Shown one piece after another: positions 1 through 11,284 of a stretch of DNA of 64,000 nucleotides (the first letter of the stretch is position 1; each line of letters opens with the position of its first letter). The position numbers were made by a program, and so were the translations under genes. Source of the DNA: Odobenus rosmarus divergens (lineage: Eukaryota > Chordata > Mammalia > Carnivora > Odobenidae); NCBI RefSeq assembly GCF_000321225.1, contig NW_004450662.1, positions 683,910 to 747,909 of the forward strand. The letters are read 5' to 3'. The notes beneath the pieces were generated by a model, which was not told the origin of the DNA, made no database searches, and saw nothing but the letters and a program-made list of their open reading frames with translations.

Positions 1-587
1 TTTCAAAGGGAAGTAAACACACTTTCTTTTTTCATCAAGAAAACACTTTGCAGGGGTGATAAGAAAGGTTAGACCTTTGAGCTACATTAGCCTGAAGGGT
101 CAGGATGACAGAATCCCTCGTTCATACTTGTGCAGAAAGTAATTTGGGCACAACAGCTTTCTGCTCAGTAGAGAGCAAACCGAGCAATTTCCATCAGCCG
201 GGACTGCCGCGTTACCTGGCGCCAGATGACTTACTCTGGTTGTCACCGATCCCAGTAAGGTGGATTCCCAAGGGTGGACGCATGTGAATTTTGAAACCAA
301 GGAGGATTTTTAAACCATAAACAACATCCCCCAAATCTCTGCCTCCTCACATTGCCAGAGCCAAAAGTTAAATGCACATCCAGCTACTGTTTAACTTCCT
401 GTATTTGCAACTCTGCTCTCTTTCAGGACAAATTTTCAACCTTGGGGCCATTTCAATCTTTGGTAACAAGACTGAGAAAGCTAAAGGGTCTATAGATTCC
501 GATCCAAACAATTCTAGGCTTCTGCTGCCTTGTCTGAGGATCCTGGGGAACAATGCAACATGAATTCCGTCACCATCCTATGGTGCC
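1..587. other. Unassigned non-coding sequence
   Basis: I recognise no gene or repeat here. Short open frames on both strands overlap each other and carry no motif, so they look like chance. Confidence 0.4.
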
Positions 588-690
588 CACCTTCTTCCCC
601 CTAAGCTTTTTCTTCTCCTCCTCTCCTCCCCCTCCTCCTCCCCCCCCTCCTCCTCCTTCTTCTTCATCATCTTCTTCTTCTTTTTTATTA
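588..690 (+). repeat. Polypyrimidine tract (CCT/CTT-rich)
   Basis: About 100 bases almost free of purines on the + strand, built from CTCCTC and TTCTTC units with a run of eight C near 640. Long homopurine-homopyrimidine tracts with partial mirror symmetry can form triplex (H-DNA). That is an inference here; only the composition is seen. Confidence 0.85.
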
Positions 691-895
691 GGACAAGAAC
701 ACTTAACTTGAGATCGCCATCTTAATACATTTTAAGGGCATGATTCAGTTTTGTGAACTATAAGCACAAAGTTGTACAGCAATTTCTAAAACACATCCAT
801 CTTTCTTAACTGAAACTTTACACCCATTGAACAGCTATCCCTCATTTCCACCCCATTCTCAGCCCCTGACAATCACCATTCTACTCTGTTTCTTG
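690..895 (-). mobile_element. Ancient L1 3'-UTR fragment, antisense
   Basis: The text resembles the reverse complement of the 3' UTR of old mammalian L1 subfamilies: 'aggacaagaacacttaac', then 'tgtacagcaatttctaaaac', then 'aactgaaactttacaccc', in the usual order. Divergence is high. The subfamily (L1MA/MB type) is assigned from memory only. Confidence 0.6.
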
Positions 896-925
896 AATTT
901 GAAGGAATTTCTGAGCCTCAGTAGC

Positions 926-1075
926 AAAAAAAAAAAAAAAAAAAAGACCCAATTTAAAAACGGTGGAAGGAATTGAGTAGATATTTCTCCAAAAAATGAC
1001 CTACCACTGGCCGACAAGTATATGAAAAGATACTCGACATCACTAAACATCATCATCATCAGGGAGATGCAGATC
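926..1075 (+). mobile_element. L1 ORF2 fragment behind a poly(A) run
   Basis: A run of 20 A (926-945) is followed by sequence matching the part of L1 ORF2 that reads 'gacccaattta..', '..agatatttctccaaa', 'tatgaaaagatactc', 'gggagatgcagatc'. It is on the + strand, opposite to the L1 3'-UTR piece just upstream. It is short and decayed with no coding capacity. Confidence 0.65.
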
Positions 1076-1264
1076 TTCCCCCTGAGTTTCTGAGTCATCT
1101 TTAAGCCAAAGGAGGAGGAAGAGAAATGTACAAGGGTAACTCAGGGACCAATGATACCATAGAGCATGCATATTGGGGGTAGGGATGATCAGGGGAGGGA
1201 GAGAGTGGGACATTGGTGTGGGGCTGGGCAATGGGTTCCCAGAGACTGTGTATGTGTGGCCTAG

Positions 1265-1440
1265 GAGTAATTGCTTTCAGCCTGAGAGTCAGAGTTTTGA
1301 GTCCTGCCTCTGACATTTACTGGCCAGAAGAGCTCAGCCAAATCTGAACTGTCTCCACCACTTCTTCACCTGTAAGAGCAGAATAATAACAGTGTGTTCC
1401 CCTACGATGATTGTGTGGGTTCACACGTATAGTAGGGAAG
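1265..1440. repeat. MIR-like ancient SINE
   Basis: Contains the order typical of a MIR core: 'gagtcctgcctctgacattt', then a control-type 'ctgtaagagcagaataata', then 'gtgtgggttcacacg'. It is heavily diverged and the boundaries are approximate. Confidence 0.45.
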
Positions 1441-2591
1441 TCAGAAAACTCGGAGGGCAATAGGGCCCATTATATAGAACAATAATATAAAAATTAAACC
1501 CAGCTTGGTATAATATAATAGGAAACCAGGGACTGGGGCAAACTAGAAAGTGCATGCCCCAACATAGAGCATTTTAAATTCAATTTAAAACAAGCTGATC
1601 AATGTACATCTGGCAGCCAAATACGGCTCACTGTTCCCCCAGCTTTTATTCCATAGGAAAATCCCTGGTCCTGAAAATGAGGATGTGGTCGTTTTGTTAT
1701 TATTCTTTCCTCCAGGAAAAGTCCCAGCTCAGACTTTCCAGACTCGTCTGAAGATAACGTGGCCTAAACCAGAAGCCTACTCAGGAACCTGACCGCTTGC
1801 ATTTCCAGTAGAACTAGAGGCGCTCCCTCACGGACACCAAGCAAGAACTGCTGATTCATGGCTGGAAACAATCTCTATTTCCAGATGCTTCCATAGTTTC
1901 CTTCTGCTGTGGTGCCCCTTCTGCCCCCCTCCTCCCTCTCACTTTTGCTGCCAGCCCAAATCCAGGGACAGACGGGAGGGCTGGCAGGACTTCTTGGCTG
2001 ACATCGCAGTAGCTGTGAGCAAGTGTCTGCTCCTTCCCCTTTGGTCTCTGCCCACCTGTGCTCCTGACCACCCAGTATGATTAGGCTTTCAGGAGAGAAG
2101 CTTGCCCCTCCTAAGTCCTAGTTATTCAGAAGCAGGACTGGGGTCTTGGAACAGCAGACTTATGACTTGTGGGCCAGATCAGGAGCAAATTAGGTGGAAT
2201 TTCTCCCTTCTCTGTGGGGAAGCCTTTATCCTAGCGGTTACAAACTGAAAATTGACTCAGGCTGAGAGAGAGAGAAAGAGAGAATAAAGGGGATGTTTTA
2301 GGTTTTACCCTTCGACATCAATCCCAGCATTGTGCTGCCTGGTTTGGGAGAGACACGAGCATCTTGCACCTGGCTTTTACTTGCTATTTGCCCTGGAAGC
2401 ACTGAGGGCCATGAGATGGGCCTGGCTGAAATGGATATTTTTTCGTATCAACTTGGTGGTCCCACATCCTCTACACACAGAGCTCAGCCAGGATATTCCC
2501 GAGGAGAGATTAGGAAAAAAAGAAGATGAGTCCTGCTTCTGCTCCACGGATTTCCTCCAGACTGCCAATAGAAGCTCACTTTATCCACCCC
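1441..2591. other. Unassigned non-coding sequence
   Basis: No repeat family or exon was recognised. A 224-codon open frame runs from 2330 to 3004 on the + strand. It has no recognisable domain, its start context is not supported by anything else, and it crosses the ancient repeat at 2592-2656, so I do not call it a gene. Confidence 0.35.
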
Positions 2592-2656
2592 CTCCCTGGG
2601 GTCAGACTTCATTCCTTTCCGTGACCATCCTCGTCACTCCTTGGGGTGCTTCAGAG
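2592..2656. repeat. Copy A of a diverged 65-bp repeat pair
   Basis: Begins 'ctccctggggtca' and ends 'cagag'. A hand alignment with 4210-4274 gives 51 identical positions of 65 without gaps. The family is unknown. Confidence 0.55.
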
Positions 2657-3054
2657 CTGGATTCCCTGTGGATTCCCATTATTTACACGATGGGTTTCCT
2701 CGAATCCCCCTTTGGTTGTGATGCAAAATGCACGTGCATCACACCTTCCTACAGAAATTCTCATTCAGTAGTTTGGGGTGCATTTTTTCAAGATGTCCCC
2801 TGGTGGCTAGAACAGGAGCTCCTGGCTAAGAATCCCTGCTCTGGTGAATGGGTAAGAAGCCAAGGGAGGCCGGGTGGCCTCTTACTTCCTGAGCTCCGGG
2901 AGGCAAGGGGAACCATGTCTTCTAGACACACTGTAGTCATTAGAAACTTGTACAGTATACTTCAAGAGACTGCTCTTTGCATAGCAATTGCCCAACAGAT
3001 GTAAAACCCAAATAACCAAATATGCCCACCGATTCCCCATTGGAAATTGTGAGT

Positions 3055-3245
3055 CTGGGGAGAAGGCGGCAAGAGCACTGGACCAGGACCCCTGAGTTCC
3101 CAGCTTGGTCCCATCACCACCTACTCTGATGACCTTGAGCCAGGCAGGCAGGTGACTCCTCTCCAGCTTCACCTTCTTCACCAGTAATGAGATGGAGTTG
3201 GAATATATAATCAGTAAGTTCCCTACTAAAATCATAATTATGTGA
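3055..3245. repeat. MIR-like ancient SINE
   Basis: Reads like a MIR: 'agagcactggaccaggaccc', then 'tgaccttgagccaggcagg', then 'ttcaccagtaatgagatgg'. It is diverged and the edges are approximate. Confidence 0.5.
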
Positions 3246-4209
3246 TTAAACAATTATGTAATGTACCCTTAATGAATTCAGTAATTTTTTTTTCCTTTGG
3301 AATATCAATCCTTGGTTTCATGGTCTAAGAGATAAGAATCAAGAAGAGTCAAAATTGAATCAAGCCCTAAGAATTTTAACCATCATCAGATTCCTATAAG
3401 GTCTTGGCTGGTTCTCTTCTCTTCTTGGTGCTCCCAGGTCAAGCGAATATTAAGGGAAACAGGAAGTGCCAACAGAGTGCCCGAGTCCCCAGAATTCGCC
3501 GTGTGGCTGGTGCTTGTGTAGCCCATGCCCTGACATTCTCATCAAGGCCAGTCCCAAACCTGGGTACTCCAGCTCTGTGATGGACAAAACCTGTTGCTGA
3601 AACGCCTGGCCCAGCGACGTTCTTTTCCCTCTCGAAGATTTTGCAAAACAAAAAAATCAGGGAGGGGGAGAAGGAGAGAAATAGCTTTGTTTGAAGTAGA
3701 ATCATGAATCTAAAGAGAATGTTTTCAAAGATTTCTATGATGCATCAGCAGCTCCTTAAAGTAATAGCAAACAGTTTAGATCCATTATTTAGTTTCTGCG
3801 GAAAATAAACAACAGGGTCGAGTAGAATAGTAATAGTGGATTTAGTGCTCAGTCCCCATTCATCTTCTGTGCCCATGCATTCTTAAGACAGGAAAGCATT
3901 TTCCCAATTACAGCTGGAACAGGAAGGGAGGGGGGTGGTGAGCTGGCTTGCTGGATGCCTTGTTTCATCCTCAGGGCCTGAGGTCAGAATGGATATGTTG
4001 TCAGGGGGAAAAGTAGCTGAGCATTGTCTTCAGGGTCAAGCGATACTCAGTCCACTCCAGGCAAGACCAGTCCCTATCCAGGAAGGAGGCTCTAGAGGCT
4101 TCCAAGCCCACTTGGGCTGTGCTGTTGCAACAGAGATGCTTAGAGCCAGAGTCCCTCTACCCTCAGGCTTTGTGTTTTAGTCCTCCCTGCCACTCATTCT
4201 ACCCACTCC
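3246..4209. other. Unassigned non-coding sequence
   Basis: No gene, RNA or repeat family recognised. AT-rich with short poly(T) and poly(A) runs. Confidence 0.35.
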
Positions 4210-4274
4210 CTCCCTGGGGTCACATGTTATTCCTTTCTATGACCATCCTTATGAATCTTCAGGGTGCTGCAGAG
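4210..4274. repeat. Copy B of a diverged 65-bp repeat pair
   Basis: Direct-orientation partner of 2592-2656, offset 1618 bp, about 78% identical by hand count. The shared blocks are 'ctccctggggtca', 'attccttt', 'tgaccatcct' and 'cagag'. Confidence 0.55.
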
Positions 4275-5300
4275 GGGTCCTGATCTGCCTAATCAGAAAT
4301 TCTGCCACATGGCCCCACAGCCCAGCCCAGACACCTCACTCTACCCTGTCCCATCTTCTGCAATAAATCAGTCGACTTGCCTCCTGGAAAGCAGAGCGGG
4401 GAGACGATACAGCTTGGAGTGTTTCATTCACCAAGACAGATGCTGGGGCTCTGAAATGTGGGCTCTCACTAGCTGACCACACTTCCTCATTTAAGAAATG
4501 ACTTCACAAACCCAAAATAGCAGTAGCCGAGAAACAAAACACAGTGAGGTCGCGAGGTTCAGGCGCTAAGAGCCAAATGGAGAAATGAAAACAAAAGTTA
4601 AGATAAAGATTTCCCATCAGATATTCAAGGTGGGGATGGGATCTTCTCATGTGGCTTTTTGCACCAGGATGAGCTGGTGCTCTGTTCTAAGCAGGCAGCA
4701 GAGAAATTAGGTGGAATATTTCTAATATTTTGCTGCAGTCATTTTGTAAAAGCATTTTGAATGTGTCAGTTTTAGTACCGGGTGGATTTGACATTTGTGT
4801 GTGAGATTTTTCTACCATCAGGGCTTCTAGAATTCCAAATTTATCCCATCCTCTAGGTCCAAAGGGATCTACTCTTCCCCTGGCCACGGACATTAACCCT
4901 GGGACAGCGAACCGAAGCCCACCAGTTCCAATCTCTCTCATCTCACCTTTCAGACTTAAATTCCTGTCTAGTAATTACTGCCTGTGATTCTGAGCCATAA
5001 TACATAGTTATCAGTTAGCACTCATCAGAGAGGTTAGCAGAGCGGGGCTTCCCGCCGCGGCCTCGGAGAAGCATCGTTATGTTTTTGCTGAGTTACTTTG
5101 CCCGGTGGCTGTTTATAGAGTTATCTCCTCTCAGAATGGCTGTTCTGCTACTCCCAGTCCTGATTATGGATCATCTCCCCTTCCTCCCCCTGGAAGCAGG
5201 GAAGAATTCGCAAGAGTGGACTCTCCCCTTCTAGAAGAGGAAACATGGAAGCCTGTGGCACAGTTTTGAAGTGAGTCCTTCACTCCTGATTTCTCCTTCC
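4275..5300. other. Unassigned non-coding sequence
   Basis: No coding or repeat signal that I can name. A short CpG-bearing patch lies at about 5040-5080 ('ccgccgcggcctcgg'). It is too small to be called a CpG island. Confidence 0.35.
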
Positions 5301-5314
5301 AGAAGCACCAGTCT

Positions 5315-5475
5315 GTGGAGCCAGAGTCCTTACTGATTAGCTTAGGAGCTGAATGACCCTAAGACATACACTTCATCACTCTGAGGCTCAATTTCCTCTT
5401 CTGTAAAATGGGAATCAGTAAGACCAACCTCCTCTCAATTTTGTGAGAATTAAAATAAGTAGCATAGAAAACAAA
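5315..5475. repeat. MIR-like ancient SINE
   Basis: Shows the MIR-like order 'tgaatgaccctaagacat', then 'tctgaggctcaatttcctc', then 'ctgtaaaatgggaatcagta', then 'tgtgagaattaaaataagt'. Confidence 0.6.
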
Positions 5476-5548
5476 GAGGTTATGTAGTAAAATTTGATTT
5501 AATATAAGATCTCAGGTCCTGTTGTAGCTCAGCAAATGGCAGAAGTTG

Positions 5549-5570
5549 TTTATTATTATTATTATTATTA
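5549..5570 (+). repeat. (ATT)n microsatellite
   Basis: Seven uninterrupted ATT units within an AT-rich stretch. Confidence 0.9.
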
Positions 5571-5894
5571 ATTTTCTACCGTGGTTTTGTTATGAAACAA
5601 AGTATTATGTCTGAAGCAAACTCGCTGTGTGATCCTGTGCAAATCGCTTGACTTCTCTGAACCTTTGTAGTACATATAAAGCAAAGTATTCTATCTGAAG
5701 CAAGTCAACAAATCTGTTAGCTGCTCTTCTCAGGTTGGCTGCCCTCCTCCCTCCCTCTGTGGGGCGTGTCTTGCCCTCAGCAGCACACTCTCAGCTGGGG
5801 AGGGAGCACCTGGACCTCAGAGCCTCACCCACCACCCCAACTCGGACCTTTATGGCATCTCTTATGTTTACTTGCAGGGACACTAATTTTATTC

Positions 5895-5911
5895 TTTTTT
5901 TTTTTTTTTTT
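5895..5911 (+). repeat. Poly(T) run at the edge of an assembly gap
   Basis: Seventeen T directly before the N run. This could be the reversed poly(A) tail of an antisense SINEC hidden in the gap, or a slippage-prone homopolymer. Confidence 0.8.
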
Positions 5912-5961
5912 NNNNNNNNNNNNNNNNNNNNNNNNNNNNNNNNNNNNNNNNNNNNNNNNNN
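5912..5961. other. Assembly gap (50 N)
   Basis: Exactly 50 unknown bases, a typical fixed-size placeholder, so the true length is unknown. Open frames that cross it are not meaningful. Confidence 0.98.
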
Positions 5962-6056
5962 GGCTCCTTGCTTGGTGGGGAGCCTGCTTCTCCCTCTCTC
6001 TCCTTCTGCTGTGCTCTCTCTGTCAAATAAATAAAATCTTAAAAAAAAAAAAAAAA
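5962..6056 (+). mobile_element. SINEC 3' part, sense, cut by the gap
   Basis: The sequence 'ggagcctgcttctccctctc' followed by 'tctctctgtcaaataaataa' and 'aaaatctt' plus 15 A is the 3' half of a carnivore tRNA-derived SINE. The 5' half is lost in, or beyond, the N run. Confidence 0.9.
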
Positions 6057-6147
6057 GTCTTTCTTAACCATCTAGTCCATAATTCTTCCTCTTAGTGCTC
6101 TCACCATATTTCCCAAAATTGGGAATTAGAATCACCTAGGTAGCTTA

Positions 6148-6185
6148 TGTGTGTGTGTGTATGGGTGTATGCATGTATATATGTA
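6148..6185 (+). repeat. TG/TA-rich simple repeat
   Basis: Imperfect (TG)n followed by a TATG-rich run. Confidence 0.7.
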
Positions 6186-6257
6186 AGTTTATCATTTAAT
6201 TCATGAATTTTTGTAAAATGTGATCAGTAGTTAACTGGATGCATAACATTATGCTAG

Positions 6258-6410
6258 GTCAGTATTTTCCAAAATATAATTGATAAACCTCATGCATGAG
6301 GGACAACCACAGCCTCTTGTTAAAAATGCAGATTAATTAGTTCCCACCACACATGCAGCGATTCAGTCTCTGAGAGGGGCCTAGGAATCTGCACTTTTAA
6401 ATGCTTTCCA
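6258..6410. mobile_element. MER5-like hAT-type DNA transposon remnant
   Basis: Contains 'ttaaaaatgcagatt', then 'tctgagaggggcctaggaat', then 'ctgcacttttaaa'. This order resembles the MER5 group of non-autonomous hAT-Charlie elements. It is diverged and the family call is from memory. Confidence 0.5.
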
Positions 6411-6414
6411 AATT

Positions 6415-6540
6415 AAGTAACTTTATTGAGGTATAGCTTTCATACAATAAAATGCAGAGTTTAAGTGTTCAGTTCAGTGAATTTTGACAAATATATATAC
6501 CTTGTAGCTTTTATTCCAATCAAGATAAAGAACATTTTTC
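6415..6540 (-). mobile_element. Ancient L1 3'-UTR fragment, antisense (left part)
   Basis: Reads 'taactttattgaggtatagc', then 'catacaataaaatgcagag', then 'gttcagttcagtgaattttg'. This is the antisense text of old L1M 3' ends. The SINEC at 6541-6728 splits it, and the remainder continues at 6729-6835. Confidence 0.55.
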
Positions 6541-6728
6541 GGGAACCTGGGTGCCTTAGTCCTTTAAGTGTTCGACTGTTGGTTTCAGCTCCAGTCATGA
6601 TCTTGGGGTTGTGAGATCAAGCCCTGCCTAGGGCTCTGTGCTCAGCAGGGAGTCTGCTTGAGATTCTCTGCCTCTGCCCCCACCCCCACCCCACGTGCTC
6701 TCTCTCTCAAATAATAATTTTTTTTTTA
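6541..6728 (+). mobile_element. SINEC, sense, inside an old L1
   Basis: tRNA-derived head 'gggaacctgggtgccttagt', body 'gtgctcagcagggagtctgc', tail 'tctctctcaaataataattt'. It is flanked by a 15/16-match duplication: 'aagataaagaacattt' before and 'aagataaataacattt' after. Compared with the younger copies here, this element is diverged. Confidence 0.9.
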
Positions 6729-6905
6729 AAGATAAATAACATTTCCATCACCCTAGAGTTTCTTGTGCCCCTGTGCAGTTATCCCTCTACTGCTCCAGGT
6801 AACCACTGGTCTGATTTCTAATGTCCATAGATGAATTTTTAAAAATTTTTTTAAAAAAGCAGCAGCTTCATTGAGATATAATTCACATGCAGTCGACTCA
6901 TTTAA
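6729..6905 (-). mobile_element. Ancient L1 3'-UTR fragments, antisense (right part)
   Basis: Continues the old L1 text after the SINEC ('acatttccatcaccctagag', 'aaccactggtctgatttcta'). A second similar stretch ('cattgagatataattcacat', 'tttaaagtgg') runs up to the FTH1 retrocopy. Confidence 0.5.
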
Positions 6906-6930
6906 AGTGGTTTTTCTGGGTAGCTTTTTA

Positions 6931-6940
6931 AAGTCTTTCC
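6931..6940 (+). repeat. Left target-site duplication of the FTH1 retrocopy
   Basis: 'aagtctttcc' here and 'aagtctctcc' at 7866-7875 match at 9 of 10 positions and bracket the copied mRNA including its A-rich tail, as expected for L1-mediated insertion. Confidence 0.6.
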
Positions 6941-6946
6941 CCCTGA

Positions 6947-7675
<729 letters not shown>

Positions 7676-7815
7676 GCCTTAGGCTGTCTTCCCATAGCCA
7701 CAAGGGTGACTTCCCTGGTCACCAAGGCAGTGCATGCATGTTGGGGTTACCTTTACCTTTTCTATAAGTTGTACCAAAACATCTACTTTACTTCTTTCAT
7801 TTGTACCATTCTTCA

Positions 7816-7821
7816 AATAAA
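7816..7821 (+). terminator. AATAAA poly(A) signal of the FTH1 copy
   Basis: 'aataaa' lies about 22 bases before the A-rich tail, inherited from the copied mRNA. Confidence 0.85.
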
Positions 7822-7875
7822 ATAATTTGGTACCCCCCCAAAAAAAAGAAAAAGAAAAGAAACAGAAGTCTCTCC

Positions 7876-9400
7876 TGTTTCCGTGTTTCACTTTTTTAAC
7901 AGTGCTCAGAGGAAGATCATTATTATACCTCTTTTACTATGATTTTTTTAATTTTTTTTTTACTATGATGTTTAAAAGCTTGGTCTGGGTCAGCAACCTG
8001 TCCTGGGGTGCCGGTCGTCACAGCGGGGGGTCAGACGCGATGCCATGTGTAGAATGCCTGGCACGAGGCTGCCACACACCATCTCGTAATCCCATCTTTC
8101 CCTTCCCCTTGCCACCTGTCAGGGGGCACCTCACTGGGGCGAAGTGGTCCTCCCAAAATCGTAGCCGCCTCATCCCCCACCCTGTAGCCCTCATGCCCCT
8201 TGCCACGGCCATAGGGAGCTTGTCCCCAGTGCCCCCGGAACTGCCCTTTCACAGCTGTGCACACTAAGACCCCTACCCCACCCCGGCCAACCTTCCCCCC
8301 ATGTGCCATTTTCCAACAATTCTTCTGATAAGAAACTTGCCCGATCTCCCAAGAAAAGCTGGTCATCATCTTCCTCTGCTCCAATAGCAACTGGTGGGTC
8401 CCCATCTCTGATTCCAGATTCTTTATTTCTTTGTCTCTCTCTCCTACTAGATGCAAAATCTCGAGGGCCTGGAGTTTATGGTTTATTCATTTCTGTATTC
8501 CTGGCCTACACATAGTAGGCATTTCATAAATATTTAAGTGAATCGAAAGTCCTTGAACAAAACTGTGGACTCCCATTATTTGCTGGTTTCCTGCTGACTC
8601 CCTGGAACATGGACAAAGAAGACTGAACGGTCGGAGTTGATAGCAATTGAGAACCTGGAAAGAAGCACGAGTAAAATGAAGGCCCTGCCTAGAGAGTTAC
8701 CAATTCAGTGCATTGTCCCTCCATGAGCAGGAGGGATTTCAAGTCTTTCCAGCTCCCTGAAAACTCTGGCCACCCCTCTGCAGCGAAAAAGAATGGAGTG
8801 CCACCCCGGCCAACAGCACGCAGAGCCGCGTGCCGCATCCCAGTTGGCCAAGTCAGCCTGAAGACGGCAGTACGGAGCCCAAGCATGGAAAGGTGAACTC
8901 TTCCAGGCCTGATACTGTGATCGAATATTATTGTCGGCACTTCCAGAAGACACTTTGGGTGGTAGTCCTGGCCCAGTGTGCGTGCCGCTACAGACAGCTG
9001 TGGGAGCTCTCTGAGGGGCCCTGGCATAGATGCACCCAATTTCCATTTTTCTTTTTCCCTTCTCTGTACATAGTCCAGGACAGGGCCAGGCAATCAATCA
9101 CCTGACTAGAGGCTCCCGACTGCCCAGGAGTATTGCCAGAAGCCAGACCAAGAAAAGGGGGGCACTTCAAAGGCCAAGAGAAGGAAGTGTGAGGAGAGTC
9201 AGCCCGATAAACAACACATCACGGGTGTATGAACCTGATAAAATGGGGCTCAATTTAAACACAGGAGAGTCATCTAATCCAGTAGCCCGGGAGATGGCAT
9301 CCCTGCGGATACGCCAGAGTCTGACTCACCCTCTCTGGATGAACTTGAACTTGATCCTCATCTACAAAATCGGGAGAGTAGAATTGCATCATCATAGTGG
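7876..9400. other. Unassigned non-coding sequence
   Basis: No gene recognised. At about 8485-8545 the text 'acatagtaggcatttcataa' resembles the end of an L2 or MIR element. Overlapping open frames at 7827-8267 and 8689-9097 are on opposite strands and lack motifs. Confidence 0.35.
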
Positions 9401-9424
9401 AAGAAGAAACTCCAGATATCTGTT

Positions 9425-9585
9425 GGTTTGAAAGCCCTAATTTTGAGGACGAGGCAACAAAGGCTCAGAGAAGTCGAGCGATTTGCCCAGGATCACACAG
9501 CCAGTTTGTGATAGAGCTGGGACAAGAACCCACATCCCTCAAGTACCATGTTTCCTGTGAACAGCATTTCAGATTCTCAGAAGAC
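9425..9585. repeat. MIR
   Basis: Clear MIR core: 'gacgaggcaacaaaggctca', then 'gagaagtcgagcgatttgcc', then 'caggatcacacagccag', then 'agagctgggacaagaaccca'. Confidence 0.8.
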
Positions 9586-10229
9586 AACTCTCCGTGCCAA
9601 ATAAACGCATGGCGTCACTCTGTGTTGAACCTGGTGACTAGAAGGAGTTAAGTAACAGCTCTAGAAGTCCAAGGGCTGCCGAGATCATTTGTCTAAGGTG
9701 TGTGCCTATGAATTTGTGTTTGTGGCTCGATGCTGCATTGAACATGAAAGTCAGGTAGTCTAAGGGAAGTATAACAGATATTTCTTCCCTTATTCATGCT
9801 CTCTAACCCCAAACTTGATGAGGTCCCTGGGGATTTTTTTTCACTGTGCTTTCATTCCTGAACCCTCCACAATTTGATTTCCCATCAGCTCCTGCCCTGA
9901 CTGTCCTGGTTTCACGCACCCGCCTGCCCACCCACACTCACCATACAGAAATAATTTTATCAAGTGGCCAAGCTGCAGATTGCCTCTAAACAGCTGGGCT
10001 CAGGAAAAGCTCTGGGGATGAGTTCGGATCAGGAGTTATCTTCCCTGACACGCTGTTTCTGGATTTGCATACACGTGGGTTGGATGTTTTAATTAGCACT
10101 GTCAGCTAGTCTGGTCACAGCTCCCCACCAACTGCTTTGCTTCGTAAGTGAGTGGTCGAAAGCTGTTGTATTGAAAGGTTGGGCGCTCTGATTTCTAGAA
10201 AAAGAAAACAACACCTGGGTGTCTGCATC
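9586..10229. other. Unassigned non-coding sequence
   Basis: No recognisable gene or repeat. The stretch 10060-10120 includes a TAATTA-type core ('gttttaattagcactg'). I have no evidence of function. Confidence 0.3.
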
Positions 10230-10690
10230 TTATTTGTTCTTTCATGTTCAACAACGGTTTATCGAGGCTCTATTAAGTGTCAGGCATTGAGCTGGAATGC
10301 GGGGATCCTAAGAGAATGAAACATGACTCCTGCTCATAAAGAGGGCACACATACGGGACAATAAATGTTATAAACAGATAATGGAGGGTAAAAGTGGATA
10401 TCTGATGATGCAGAAACGCACAGGGTGTGATGAAAGACCAGAGAATGAGCATTTTACCCGGCCTTGTGTTTGTGGTGGGAGGGGGCCAGGGAGTGGTTTC
10501 CACTGCTGAGAATCCAGGAAGGCTTCCTGGAGGAAGAGGTGTTCACACAAGTCCCAGATGACACAGACTGCTAATAAGGCACAAGATGGGGTTGGCAAAG
10601 CTTTCTTGGCAGAGGAAACAGCATGAACAAAGAGATGAAGAAGAACAGCAACATGAGAGTAGGTAGATAAGCAACAGGTGGCTTCATTTT
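10230..10690 (-). mobile_element. Ancient L2-class LINE remnant
   Basis: Contains the common old-repeat order 'tattaagtgtcaggcattga', then 'gggatcctaagagaatgaa', then 'ggaaggcttcctggaggaag', then 'tggcagaggaaacagcatg'. I associate this with L2-type elements in antisense. Family and strand are uncertain. Confidence 0.4.
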
Positions 10691-11024
10691 CAAGAAGGGA
10701 TTGGCGGCTGGAAATAGCATTTGGGGGTGGAGAAAAGGAAGGGGAAGAGGTGTCGGCAAGAGACACATAGTTGACATTTGTCTAGCAGCTTACAGTCTAT
10801 TGCTCCACATGCCCTGAGCAGCCTCGTGAAGTTTACAGGGGAGACACCAGTCCCTTCTGAATGCACCAGTGTTGCCCTCATTACCAGTCCAATGAGCCAC
10901 CTTTCCTCTCCCTCCTGCTTTGCAGCACAGGCTGCCTGGCCCGTCTTCGCTCACCTCTAGGATCTCGTTCATTCCTGCCTTCCTCATAGCTCTCTGGCTT
11001 TCCCTTTCGATCTCAACAGCTAAT

Positions 11025-11183
11025 CTGCGAGACAGAGCACAAGTGGAGGGAGGAGCAGAGGAAGAAGGACAAGCAGACTCCCCGCAGAGCAGGGACCCCG
11101 AGGCGGGGCTCGATCCCAGGACCCTGGGATCACGACCTGAGCCGAAGGCAGACGCTTAACCAACTGAGCCACCCAGGCGCCCC
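11025..11183 (-). mobile_element. SINEC, antisense
   Basis: Antisense text of the carnivore tRNA-derived SINE: 'ggctcgatcccaggaccctg', then 'cctgagccgaaggcagacgc', then 'ccaactgagccacccaggcg'. The tail side (left) is degraded or truncated and no clear duplication was found. Confidence 0.9.
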
Positions 11184-11284
11184 TACCATTCTCCAGCCTG
11201 ACCATTAACTTTTCACCCATAGACCCACAGCACTGGGGCATGCGGTGCCCTTTCAGTCTGTCACCTGGACGCAAACTATCTTCT

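Noticed and set aside
2330..3004. 224-codon open frame on the + strand
   Set aside because: No domain or signal motif. It overlaps an ancient repeat unit and another frame, and has no splice or poly(A) context. Most likely chance.
5040..5080. CpG-island promoter
   Set aside because: The CpG-bearing patch is only a few tens of bases, with no associated first exon or transcription-start motif.
5735..6095. Two open frames crossing the N run
   Set aside because: They depend on unknown bases and on SINEC and homopolymer sequence.
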